From positions 1 through 64,000 of the forward strand of contig MPNW01000189.1 in NCBI GenBank assembly GCA_011800805.1: a stretch of DNA of 64,000 nucleotides. The letters are read 5' to 3'. A program made the translations under genes and the position numbers. This DNA comes from Hirudo medicinalis. Its lineage: Eukaryota > Annelida > Clitellata > Hirudinida > Hirudinidae. This document shows positions 1 to 11,360 of the stretch, in pieces; positions within the stretch are counted from its first letter, which is position 1, and each line of letters starts with the position of its first letter. The notes under the pieces were generated by a model. That model made no database searches, had not been told where the DNA came from, and saw only the letters and a list, made by a program, of their open reading frames with translations.

Positions 1-585
1 ATAATATTATTAATCAAAATCGACTCAAATATGGTCCCTCGCGGACAACTCCTAGAAAATGACATAAATTCATTTATTTTCAATATATTTAAATATATTT
101 GCACCTACCCCCTTCATAATTATTTCTCCGCAAAACTTTAGCCCGCAACCCGCGGCCACCCAAAATTTAAATAGCCGGAACGGCACAACAAATTGCATCA
201 TTGTCATCACAATATCATCACGGTCTGAAACCTCAAGAGGGGTGTTTTGGTTACAAAAATAGAACAAAATTCCGGGTGATTGTACATCGAATAATTTGTC
301 CGCTCTCTAAATTCGTCTTAATGTTTTATATTTTTTAATATTTATAAAAAGCTTAACATTACCATTAATAATATTGCTTCGAATGAAATACTTTATTAAC
401 ACCAGATGTCGCCGTTACTACGGGGATCGTCCGCTTTAAGAAGTTATTAATTATCGTATCCACAATGATTTAAGGTCATATTTATTTATTTATTTATTTG
501 TTACTTAATATCACGACATTGGACAACCAAATTAACTTAAGAATTTTCACTCGTATATTCGTTAACAGTTGCCAACAAGTCAATT
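1..585. other. AT-rich stretch without a recognisable gene
   Basis: Short open frames are present on both strands but none has a convincing splice context or a recognisable motif. A TTTA/ATTT run lies near 480-500. I see nothing else to annotate. Confidence 0.5.
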
Positions 586-752
586 GTTGGCCGAGTGACG
601 GGCAGAAGCCAACTCACAGGCAGCGACGATTGGTAACTCCTAACTCCATCCCTAACCCTACCCTACCTCCCCTACCTCATGACCCTGGAAATCTCTGTAG
701 AATTGTCAAAGTCGCTGCCTACGAGTTGGCTTTTGGCCGTCACTTCTCCAAC
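586..752. mobile_element. Small inverted-repeat (MITE/foldback-like) element, copy 1
   Basis: Two 33-base arms at 595-627 and 711-743 are reverse complements of each other with 4 mismatches, and the match weakens outward to about 586 and 752. The loop between them holds CCCTAA/CCCTACC-type runs. There is no transposase frame, so this looks like a non-autonomous MITE or foldback element. A diverged second copy in the opposite orientation lies at about 16564-16760. The exact ends and the target-site duplication are not resolved. Confidence 0.75.
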
Positions 753-1329
753 TACCAACAGGTCAATCAAATGGTTTTGTCAATGTCGAAAACAACCAAC
801 TATTTCACTCATGAGTTTCATAAATAGCTTTAAACCATGCGTCCCTCTTCAACGTGACTCAAAATTCTAAAACTGTTTTTGGTTTGTAGCTGCACAAGTC
901 ATAAATACATTGCATGCATCGCTAAAAACTTAGTATTCCATTGAGCCCACAAACTGACCCTAACGTTGTGGCCCCACCACGGCCTCCAAAAGCAAATATC
1001 GAATTGATCTATGCTTAGGTCAGGACCAAAGTACAGCGGTACTTGAACGTCCACCGTTTTCTTATCTGTGGTGTTTTTTTATTTTCCACCTCACGAACCA
1101 GGGAGCCATCCAGCTTTCCAGGTCGAACGAATAAGCATTTGACTTTGTGTAACTTAATATTATGCGTAATTCAGGCAAAGCTTGTAAATTTACAAGCATC
1201 TCAGTTGTAGACTCTGCAGATATTACTTTAAAAAGGTAACTTTTAATTCAACAACGTATTTACACAATCGAAACCAGGACCGAAACATGCGTCAGAAATA
1301 AGCAATCCCATACGACGAATACTCGAGTC
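753..1329. other. Intergenic / WBP4 3' flank
   Basis: No exon is supported here. The stretch lies downstream of the WBP4 stop codon on the minus strand and probably includes its 3' UTR. No clear AATAAA signal was seen on the minus strand close to the stop. Confidence 0.4.
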
Positions 1330-3344
1330 TCAGACGTCGTCGTCGTCACCCCTCCTCCTGAAATTTCTCGACTTGTTCTGACACTTCTCCTCGTTCGTCG
1401 ACCTCTTCTTGAACTCCATGGGGGGCTTGTTGGAGGGCGGAGTGGGCCTTTCCTTCGTCAGTTCCGGTTTCGTTTCCTTCGGCACCACGATGGTGTTGAT
1501 CTTGACCTTCTTGGTCTGCGGGAGTTGAAGGTCGACGTACTTGACGGAGTCCCTGTTGGAGCGAGTAAATTAATGGCTTATTTTGTTGTTACTAATAAAT
1601 AAAAATGGTTATGTAATAATGAGATGAGATTAGGAATAATAATCAGGTTGTCGAAGTAATTTGTCGTCGATGTCAATTTAAAGAAATCAAACAGAAAATA
1701 GTCTTAAATGGACCCAGCTGGCATGACATGAAAATAGAAAGTACAAACGAAACGAAGATTTTTTGCTCACTTTGCCGGCCTGACCGTCTGCCACTGCCCA
1801 TAGATGTGCGTGTCGTCCCGGCCCCTCTTGGAGCTCCGCTGGGGAAATAGGGAATAGATCTGAAAAAAATAAAGACAACATTAGCATTGACAATTGATCG
1901 AAGGCAAAAAAGGTTTCTTGATGAAAAGTGATTTGTGTCTTAAAATAATTACAAATATTATGAATACCGTAATAAATACTTCCGGTCGTCTAATTAGGAT
2001 CTAAATCATAAGTTAAACTAATTAGGAAAACCTAACGATTACATCAACAGCTATAATGTCAACCATTAATAAATAAATTAATTAATTAATTATTAATAAT
2101 AATAAACAGCACAGCCTAAACCGATTACATTCTGACGTCGACCTCGGTTAAAACGAGGTCATCATAAAGCCTTGCCGTGCAAGAAATCCACTTTTCAGAG
2201 ACTTCGAGTTTCCGCTAGAAATTCCGGCGTCATAAAAAAATAAATTGGAAAAAGTTTCGTACCTCTCCGGGAGTTTCCTCCACTGACGTGAGGGTTGCCT
2301 CCGTACCCTCCGAAGGTTGCACGGCAGCGGGAGTCACTTCTATTTCCTCAGACCTTGGCACCCGATGATCCCCAAAATATGATGATGGTGCTGCTTGAGC
2401 CAATGTTTCTTCATCATTTACTGCCTCTTGACAATCTTGAAGATTGGATTCTTCCCCAGTCAGTGGCAGAGGAATGCTGTCGGCATCGAGGACAGGGCAG
2501 ACAGGTACTGGATCGGCGACGTAATTCTGCTGGAAGCTTTGAAAATAGGCCGCCGCCTCTCCTGCCGGCATGTTCGCCATCTGCTTGATGTAGTCATCGT
2601 ACTCCTGGGTACCTGGAAGATGCCACGAGGATTCTCCAGTTTTACAGTTCCAGTAATATAAATGTCCGTCATCGGTGGTGACCTCTTGCCAGTCCCCGTG
2701 CACCAAAGGAGTTGTAGTTTCCTCAGGAGGGGCATTTGGGTTGGGCTGAGGATAAATAGCCTCACCCTTCTTCTTCTTTTGCTCCTTTTTGTCTGTTGTT
2801 TTCTTTTGAGGGTTCTGATTGACTGATGAGTCTGTTCTTCCCAAATAGGACGGGGCTCTTGGAATCCGTATGGCACTTGCTTGTACACCGTAATGGGCTG
2901 CCAGCATTGGGTCTTGAACGAGATCTTGCTTGAACTTCTTCAGGGCTTCCCTCTCCATCTCAGCTAAATAAGATTTCACCTCCCTGTCATTTTTAGCATC
3001 CTCGATTCCTTTCTTTCTCATGTCATCCAGTTTTCTTTTAACACTCTCTTGATGTCGTTTGCCTCTCTCATGGAAGTCTCTGCTGGGCTTGTTGTCTGCC
3101 ATCCAGCATTTGCATAATTCACAGAAATACCTCGGGTTACTTTTCCAATAGTCAGCCCTTGATTCACAAGAAAAAAAATTAACACGTATTGTAATCAATA
3201 TGAATTACATTGCTTTAATATAATGTATACGCATTAATGAAATTAATATTCTAAGCATAATTTGTTTGAGAAACTGATTATCATCACAAAATCGCGATCT
3301 AAGATTATGTACAAAAATGATTAATCTAAAAGTTCTTCTTACAT
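1330..3344 (-). CDS. WBP4: WBP4/FBP21: spliceosome-associated zinc-finger and WW-domain protein
   Basis: Coding exons on the minus strand are 3344-3343, 3157-2263, 1838-1771 and 1552-1330, giving 395 residues with every phase consistent. The start codon is split: AT ends the first exon before a strong GTAAGA donor and G opens the second. The N-terminus reads ADYWKSNPRYFCELCKCW, the family's signature opening, with a matrin/U1-type zinc finger (Cys13, Cys16, His30, His36). One WW domain follows (Trp157, Trp179, Pro182). The C-terminus has an FKKR stretch and ends SRNFRRRGDDDDV, as expected for WBP4. In vertebrates the protein binds proline-rich splicing factors in U2-containing spliceosomal complexes. 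Vertebrate WBP4 has two WW domains and only one is found here. The 5' UTR probably reaches about 3430. Confidence 0.93.
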
Positions 3345-4067
3345 TTCTCAATCCTTTTGATTCCTTCTTCGTTGTGAGAACAAGTGTTGTATTTTCTATC
3401 GGCTTTCGTTTACAGCGACTATTCACAATGTAGAACTTTTGTTTACATCGAGAGTTTTTACAACGATATAAACAAAATAACTAATGATGAGCAGAAAAAT
3501 TTAAAATTTTATTAACTATTTATTGAATAATTGGCAATTATTTACTAATGTTGATCAATTTGTGTTTACTTTATTTACGGATCGGAACTATTGTTAGGCA
3601 ATGAAAAGGTAGTAAAGAATTATTCAACATGAACAATTTCCAAAAATATATCTCCGTTTTCCAAATTATTTTAAATAAACGTTACAAAAAAATTTATTTA
3701 TTTATTTGTGATAATATTTTTTAAATGTGCAACTTTTATATTTTTTTCAAAAGAACTGTTAATAATATTCATCTAAGCAATAGTTAAGTTGGTGATGTAG
3801 GATGGTTGATTAGAAGCAAGCAATGCTTTTCTACCACTTCTTCAATCACTTGACAGACACAATATCGCATTAGATTTTTTTATTTATTGTTATATTTTAC
3901 TAAAAAAATCATTCGGCGAAACAACTTGTGGTTCTTTTGCTTAATTTCAAAATTTGTTATGTTTGTATTTTTGAAAACGGACAATTTTTTTCTGAAAGTT
4001 CAAAATAGTGGAAAATTTAAAATACAAGCACGAATAATGTCGATATTTTGTTACTAAATAAACATCT
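3345..4067. other. Intergenic, AT-rich
   Basis: This stretch lies between the 5' end of WBP4 and the stop codon of the antistasin-like gene, both on the minus strand. It probably holds the WBP4 promoter and 5' UTR (3345-3430) and the antistasin-like 3' UTR. No coding signal was seen. Confidence 0.5.
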
Positions 4068-7000
4068 TCAATAAGTGGCTGGCTCAGCAGTCATCCTAGC
4101 ATCCAGATCATCCAAGTTGACATAGGGTACAGTTTGGGCAGGGACAATAATCTCGCAGTCTGAACAGGGAACTTTCTTCTTGGATAAGTTATTTCTGGAT
4201 TCTTCATGCTAACGAGAATCAAGAAGATCAAATAGATTTCTGTAAGTGTTCAAATAGACTGTAAGTGCACATGTGCTTCAAAATGTTATATAAAAATGAA
4301 CTGCAATTGAATGAAATCTATCGCATGCGAACATAAGATGCATATAAATACAATTATTAATTATAATATTGAAATTATGATATTATAATTGTATTATTAA
4401 TTATATTATTATTAAAATATTATTACATTAAATATATTGAACATATTATTTTAAAATATAATTTTTTTCAATAAACACACTATTACATGATAAAATGTAA
4501 AGGTTTGTTTTGGAACTCATCCTACCGAGTTATCATCGGCCAAGCATTTGCAAGTCTCGCAGCCCTGTTCATCTTTAGCGTATCCAGAATCACAAGCTTC
4601 CTCACAGGCGTAATCCGGACAAGATGGAACTGGAATCAATTTTGAAATGAAGTCCATTATTTATTTATCATTTAAAATGGTCACAACCTTCCCTTTGCAG
4701 TAATTTTTAAAATACTTTGTTAAAAAATGTAATGTAATTATTATTATTTATTATTTGGGAACATAACTGTATTAATACCAGGATATTATGGCTGATAGTG
4801 TTAATGAGAAGCTAAATAATGAAAGAGTAATATTTCATCGTCAAATGCCGTTGTCATCACCACCACCATCACCATCATCGTAATCATCACCATAACCATC
4901 GCCATCATTATCACCAGTGTCATCATAATCATCATACTTACCGCTGTCAGTCATCCTAGCATCCAGATCGTCCAGGTTGACATAAGCTAGAGTCTGGGCA
5001 GTGACAATGATCTCGCAGTCGGAGCAAGGTACTTTAAATTAATAATTATATCAATAAAAATTAATATTAAGTAATAGGAATTAAATAATTAACAATTGAC
5101 AAACAATTAATTAATAATAATTAAACATTAATTATATTAATTAACAATAATTCCTTAGCAATTGTTATGACATTTTTTTACAGCAGTTATTTAAAAGATG
5201 TAATAACAACTTATTTAATACTTGAAAATGTATTGTGTTTGTATGTAAGTTTGTGGATGTTGTTGCTGATATTATTATTAATGTTATTATTATTATTAGT
5301 ATTATTATTAATGAAAATTAATATTTCATCATCATCAATATCAGAATCATCACAATCATCATAATTCTCACCACTATCAATCATCCTATCATCCAGATCA
5401 TCCAAGTTGACATAGGGTACGGTTTGGGCAGGGACAATAATCTCACAGTCTGAACAGGGAATTTTCTTCTTGGATAAGTTATTTCTGGATTCTTCATGCT
5501 AACGAGAATCAAGAATGCCTTGATAGATTTTAATGGCCTAAATTTAAAATAATAATAATAATAATAATAATAATAACTACAGTAAGAAGTAGAGAAGAAT
5601 ATGCCTTAATGTCCAATATCATTGATAAATTCTAAGATGGCCGATGCAAAGGTGAGCAACTAGTTTTGTGAGAAATTATTTGATTTCATTTGCATTTAAT
5701 TAAGGTTTATTTTGAGAAACATCCTACCGCGTTATCATCGGCCAAGCATTTACAAGTCTCGCAGCCCTGTTCATCTTTAGCGTATCCAGAATCACAAGCT
5801 TCCTCACAGGCGTAATCCGGACAAGATGGAACTGGAATAAATTTTGAATTAATTCTATTAGTTATTTATCACTTAAATCGGATACAATTTGTAACCTTGA
5901 CAATAATAATAATATATTCTTTATTGATGATTTGTAAAAGTTTTTATCTATTAAGAATTTCATGGTTTAGCGATTTTATTGATGATATTATTAATAACAA
6001 TAAGTAATCGAAAGCGTAATATTTAATGCTAGTTGCCATCATCACTTGCACTAAATATCGACATCATCACCAACATGATCATTATCATCGTCAATATCAT
6101 CATCAGCAGCTAAAGTCTCATTCATCACTACTATCATCGTTGTCATCAGTAGCTTCAAAGCATCAAGAACCTGGCATGCATCTGTCCTCCAACTCACAGA
6201 CTGGTTCTGAAGCTACCACAATGCAGTCGCATGGTTCAACCTGTTTCTTTTTCGGGCAGTGGACCTCGACCAGCTGACATTGCGTACCCTCTGGACACAC
6301 CTGACCCTGAAATAGATGTGTTAATTTAATTGAGAATTTACCATTCATTAATTGATTATATTTGATGATAACCATAACTGATTATAATTTATATGTTGCT
6401 TTCAATTAATTTTAAAATTACGATGAACTATCTTACATTGCAGAGTTCCTGCAAACATTGGCAAGTGTCGCAGCCATATTCGTCCTTTTCGTAGCCATTT
6501 TTGCAGTCGACTTTGCACATCGGCACCTCGCATTCTAAATTTAAATTGCAAATAATAATAATAATAATAAAGGTTTTTTAAAATATCATTACTGAATATT
6601 TACCTAAAATATCATTACCTAAAATGTTACTACCTAAAATATTATATTTAAATAATACAAAATAACATTTATAAAAAACCGAAAGATTGTAAATTCAAAA
6701 CAAAATATTGCCAACAGGAATATTTATTAGTTTACATTTTTACATGTTCTAATCTATTCACAATTAGACTTTGAAAATGAAATTTTTATCCTTAACCTGG
6801 CATGCATTTCTCGACCAGTTGGCAATTTGGATGGGAATCTGAGTGGTGCATTGAGGTCGAGTTCTGGCAATTGATCTCCACCAACCTGCATTCAGTTCCA
6901 TCTGGACACACCTGACCCTGGGTTGATGATAATGATTGTCATATTATTATATATTATTATTAATAAAATTATAATAATTATTATCGTTATTATTATTATT

Positions 7001-8538
7001 ATGTATAAAAATAATGATCAATTGTGAGATTTTAATTTTAAAAAAATATAAATATAATAACTTGTATTTAATAATAATTGTATTAATTTATAAATATATG
7101 ATTTAATATTTTAAAATATTATAAATTAATTACATATATATATTATAAATTAATAATATTATTAATTAATAATATTAATTAATTAATATTATATTAATAC
7201 AATAATAATGATAATAATAATTATTATTAGTACTAGTAGCACTAGTAGTAGTATTAACATTAACTTGTATCCATACGAGCATGTTCAGAAGAGTCAATGG
7301 AAGACTGGTCTAGAGCTTTGTAATAAACCATACCATGGCATCTTGCTTACATTTGTTATTCATTACATTCGTTCATCATAGATTTATTGTAATTAATTAA
7401 TATTGACAACGGTATTTGATTAGTTGCTTATTCATTCATTCATTTAATTTGGACTGGCTTACGTTACAGAGTTCCTGTTTGCATTTGCAAATCTCGCAGC
7501 CATTTTCGTCTCTCTCGAAGCCAAGATGGCAGTACATTTTGCAAAGTTTACCACTGCATTCTGCCGGGAGAACGTAAAAAAAGTGAAATTATTTATCACT
7601 AATTATTATAATAAGTTGTTTTAAGACAATTACATTCAAATCACATCGGTTGGTCAGTTAATTCAAAGCCCAAAACTGATTTAATATGTAAAGTTTTAAA
7701 ATATCTTTCATGTCTTTCATCCGAGCTTGAATGCCAGAAATATTATTTTTTAATCTTTTTCTTTTATTTTCTTAATCAATCATTTTTTCCTATTGTTACA
7801 AAACAATTACAGCAATGAAACTTTTTTCCACGAACCAGGCATGCATTTTTCCTCCAGCTCACACATTGGCAGCGATGCGGTGCCATCGAGTGAGGTCGAA
7901 TTTTGGCAATTGGTCTCCATCAGTCTGCACTCTTTTCCTTCTGGACACACCTCACCCTGGAAAGATGGGGCTGATTTTTAATTATGAAATCATGTTTAGA
8001 AAATTAAGTAATCACCTATTTAATGGATGGATTAACTTACGTTACAGAGTTCCTCTTTGCATTTGCAAATCTCGCAGCCGTTTTCGTCTCTCTCGAAGCC
8101 AAGTTTGCAGTACATTCCACAGATGCGATCACTGCATTCTGTCTCTTCTGGATCTTTTAAAAATAAAATATAGCTATTTATTGTAACTAATTTTAATTAT
8201 TCTGCTAACTAATAATAATAATAATAATAACTAACCGATTTATACTAAACTATTTGCGCTTAAATTTCTGATTTATTTCCATTAATTATTCTAAAGCTAT
8301 TTTTATTTTTTGCCTCGATGTAATTCAAAAGATATTCATAAGGTCATTTTCCAATCGAACTATCTCATGTTCAAAACCTAGCTGAGGCCAACAGATTTCT
8401 CCGATGTCAGCAATACTCAGGCCAGTCAAGTGATATAAACAACGATATCATAGTTTCAGAATGCTTACTCTCGGGATGTCCGAAAACCAAACACAAAACT
8501 TGTAGTGTAACCAAGAACTTCGTCATTACTAACGCCAT
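4068..8538 (-). CDS. Secreted multi-domain antistasin-like protease inhibitor
   Basis: Twelve coding exons on the minus strand join without a phase error into 438 residues: 8538-8469, 8147-8041, 7956-7836, 7560-7463, 6917-6797, 6534-6437, 6306-6171, 5831-5728, 5498-5372, 5031-4942, 4629-4526, 4208-4068. Exon 1 encodes a signal peptide (MALVMTKFLVTLQVLCLVFG). Exons 2, 4, 6, 8 and 11 each encode an antistasin half-domain with pattern C-x(4-5)-C-x3-C-x2-G[FY]-x2-D-x2-GC-x2-C-x-C. Exons 3, 5 and 7 encode the preceding CPEG/CPDG half. Exons 9, 10 and 12 encode an acidic repeat containing PCSDCEIIV and YVNLDDLD that I do not recognise. Antistasins block serine proteases such as factor Xa and trypsin; the true target here is unknown. 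Exons 8-9 and 11-12 are near-identical, indicating a recent internal duplication. Acceptor TTCCAG directly precedes the ATG, so an upstream non-coding exon is possible. Confidence 0.93.
5549..5575. repeat. AAT microsatellite in an antistasin-gene intron
   Basis: A clean (AAT) run of about nine units lies in the intron between exons 8 and 9 of the antistasin-like gene. The paralogous intron at 4209-4525 lacks it. Confidence 0.9.
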
Positions 8539-8752
8539 CTGGAATAAAAAATATGACGTAATTATGGCGTAATTATCAGACGAAACTTACGACTTGAGAT
8601 TTCTTAAATAGTGGGACTCCAAGGCCCTGAAAGTGCTTTCTATCGACTCCAACTCCGCCGTGTTATTGAGAAATTATCGATGGTTCGACAACTGGCTGAG
8701 ATTTTGTTGTTAACATTGTTGATAACAGGGATTAGGCTGTTAAATGTTTAAA

Positions 8753-8878
8753 GTTGTCGTTGTTATTATTATTGTTATTATTTTATTATTATTATTATTG
8801 TTATTATTATTGTTATTGTCACTATCATTGTCATTATCATTATCAGTGTCATTATCATTATCATCATCATCATCATCA

Positions 8879-8909
<31 letters not shown>

Positions 8910-8912
8910 CAA
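8753..8912. repeat. Compound ATT/GTT/ATC triplet repeat
   Basis: About 160 bases of interrupted TTATTA, TTGTCA and CATCAT triplets. The poly-Leu/Ser frames seen across it are artefacts of the repeat. Confidence 0.9.
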
Positions 8913-9647
8913 CATTAGAGCTTGTGAGGAGCTAAAAACAAACATCGGCCACAACGCACAATGGTAGGTTTTTTGCGAACAGGATCAATTCAATCAGGTA
9001 AGCACAGGTGTGTGAATTAATAACAAAGGTGGGCAGGACTTACCTGCACAGGCACGTGTCTGCATGTAATTAAAGAACAGCAGCTCGCAGGCAGGTGGCT
9101 TGATATTGATCCCCAAGCAGCCAAGCAACGTGGACAATCGTAATTGGTCGAATTTTCTTTGGCGCTAAGATGGAGGCTGCAACATGTATTTCTTATTCAA
9201 TTCTAATTTACATTAATAACCCATAATAATAATATTTAGTAATAATTATACTTACTGTGATTTATTATATGGGAAATTATTTTGTTATGACATTTTTTTA
9301 TTATTATTATTATTAATATTATTGTTATTATTATTATTATTACTATCATTATGATTATTATTGTTGTTATTACTATTATTATTATTTTTTATTATATTTA
9401 AAGATGAAATTGCTTATATGTTTCGCTGATTGGCTGAACAGGTTTCGGGTTTTCCTCAACCACCCCTTGAGAGCGGAAACGGGAAGTTGACTCAACTCAC
9501 ATGGAATGAGCGATAATTGAAGAGTCTAATGCGCCTTCGTTCTGGAAATATGTACGTCACGTGACGTTGGTGGAAATAGAAAAGTGGGAAGTGGAATGTT
9601 TATGTCATCCTAATGCTCCAGGCTTGCCGTTGCTGGTCGTGATGATG

Positions 9648-9755
9648 ATGACGATGACGATGGCGATGATGGTGATGATGACGACGACGATGATGATTAT
9701 GGCGCTTTTGATGATGATGATGGTTATGATGATGAAGAAGACGAGGATGATGATG
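9648..9755. repeat. GATGAC-type triplet repeat
   Basis: Interrupted GAT/GAC/GGT triplets; open frames through it are repeat translations. Confidence 0.85.
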
Positions 9756-10000
9756 CCGTCATTTATTGATCGACTTCGGCCTGCATCTTAAAGCCATCCC
9801 TTCCAAGTTTAAGGATGAGCCAAAAAAACTTATTTGACACTCACGTGATCACATTGCTGATCCGTGATAGGTGGTGTCTTATGATAGGTAGTGCCATTGG
9901 CTGCTGCTTCCTTTGGCCTTAATGAGGCTTAGGAGGATTTGCAAAATGGAGTCTTTTCTGGTTACCCAAATTGCAATTATTATCATCACCGCTTTCTGGT

Positions 10001-10058
<58 letters not shown>

Positions 10059-10068
10059 CCATCATCAT
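10001..10068. repeat. CAT microsatellite
   Basis: Nearly perfect (CAT) run of about 22 units with a single CAC interruption. It reads as poly-His, poly-Ser or poly-Met in different frames. Confidence 0.95.
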
Positions 10069-10182
10069 GGCATGATCATTATCATCATCGTCATCGCCAT
10101 CTTGGTCTCGATATTTCTTCGTACTTATCCACTTTGGTTGGGAGCTTCCATGAATTCCAAGTTTCTTGAGATGCACCTGCAG

Positions 10183-10251
10183 AGCGATGATGATGACGAT
10201 GACGATGATGATGACGATGACGATGATGATGACAACGACGATGACGACGAT
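10183..10251. repeat. GATGAC microsatellite
   Basis: A run of GATGAC/GATGAT units about 120 bases after the CAT run. It is of the complementary triplet type, so the two could pair as imperfect inverted repeats. Confidence 0.9.
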
Positions 10252-10282
10252 GTATACCGATTTGTTTTTCTGGTTAGCACTT

Positions 10283-10363
10283 GTCGGCATTGTAATGCGG
10301 GATTAAATGCGGATTCAAAGAGGGGTGGTAAATGACTCTAACTAAGAGGGGAGCACATCGAAC
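10283..10363. repeat. 81-bp direct repeat, copy 1
   Basis: Matches 10568-10648 at 79 of 81 positions. It is flanked by a 17-bp direct repeat TTTCTGGTTARCACTTG at 10267-10283 and 10364-10380. Confidence 0.9.
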
Positions 10364-10567
10364 TTTCTGGTTAACACTTGCCTCATCATCATTCTTTAAA
10401 AAGATTTCGTTTCTCAGTAAAATTGGACGAATTTCTTCTCAGTCAGACAAGAAGAAAGACAACTTGCAAGTGGGCAACTGAACGCCATTGAAACGTCCGA
10501 GCAGTTGAAGCCCTAAATTTCATTTCCTGGAACGAGGTTGACTTTTCCAACCAGGACGACTGGAGAC

Positions 10568-10648
10568 GTCGGCATTGTAATGCGGGATTAAATGCGGATT
10601 CAAAGAGGGGTGGTAAATGACTCTAATTAAGAGTGGAGCACATCGAAC
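10568..10648. repeat. 81-bp direct repeat, copy 2
   Basis: Same orientation as copy 1, with 2 mismatches, starting 285 bases downstream of it. The sequences outside the 81 bases are unrelated, so this is not a simple tandem duplication of the whole interval. Confidence 0.9.
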
Positions 10649-11360
10649 GAACGAATGAAAATAAACTAAAAGCCCCAAACCACGGAAGCATAAACAATGA
10701 CCACCATCGGCTTCTTCTGCTCCTCCTGCTGATTATTTTGCAAAAGTTAAAAATACAAAAAACTCCACGGACAGTAAATTCAATCCACTTGACCTTCTTG
10801 AATGTCCCTGCAATGGAATAAATAACGTCCAAGATGGGAATTTGCGCGGGAACACAGGAGACGAGCGCAGATGCAACGAAGACAGAATTGAATTTAAACT
10901 TTTTTTCCTTGCTGGATCTTCATTCACTTTTCGAAGGCAAAGAACCTCCTCAATTAATAGTCAACTCACTTTTCTTAATTATTCGCAGTTCGTAAAAAAG
11001 TTATCTTTTATTTTGGCGGCGTTCAAATATTGTGGCTGAAACATGATTTGTTTGAATTATTATTGTTTATTATTACTATTACTATTATTATTATTTTTGA
11101 GGTTAAACATTTTTGGTAAGGATCGAAAATTAATATCATTCAATAAAATATGATGTCTTTTTGATTTTATTTTACCAGGATTCAACTTGTAGGATTTGAA
11201 ATTTTCAGATTTTAAACTTCATAAGTAATCATTTGAGAGTAAATGATTCTACTCAAATAATTTAACTGAAGTTGTTCAAGTAAATTGAATAAAATAATAC
11301 AATTTAAGAAATAATTTATTATTATAATTTATTTAAAAACGACAATAATTTATTTATCAG

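Larger units (their letters stand above)
8539..11360. other. Gene-poor, repeat-rich intergenic region
   Basis: This region lies between the antistasin-like gene (minus) and the first SOCS exon found (plus), so it may hold both promoters and the missing 5' exons of the SOCS gene. I could not identify those exons. Content is mainly ATT/ATC and GAT microsatellites plus an 81-bp direct repeat. Long open frames here are translations of triplet repeats. Confidence 0.5.

Noticed and set aside
9640..10251. Repeats regularly spaced like a CRISPR array
   Set aside because: These are uninterrupted triplet microsatellites in a eukaryotic genome, with no unique spacers.
9913..10335. 140-codon frame with long His and Asp runs
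   Set aside because: It is a translation of the CAT and GATGAC microsatellites; similar frames exist on the other strand. No splice or family support.
10850..10990. Possible upstream SOCS exon starting MGICAGTQ
   Set aside because: Has a fair ATG context but no donor in the phase needed to join 11361, and no resemblance to SOCS N-termini.
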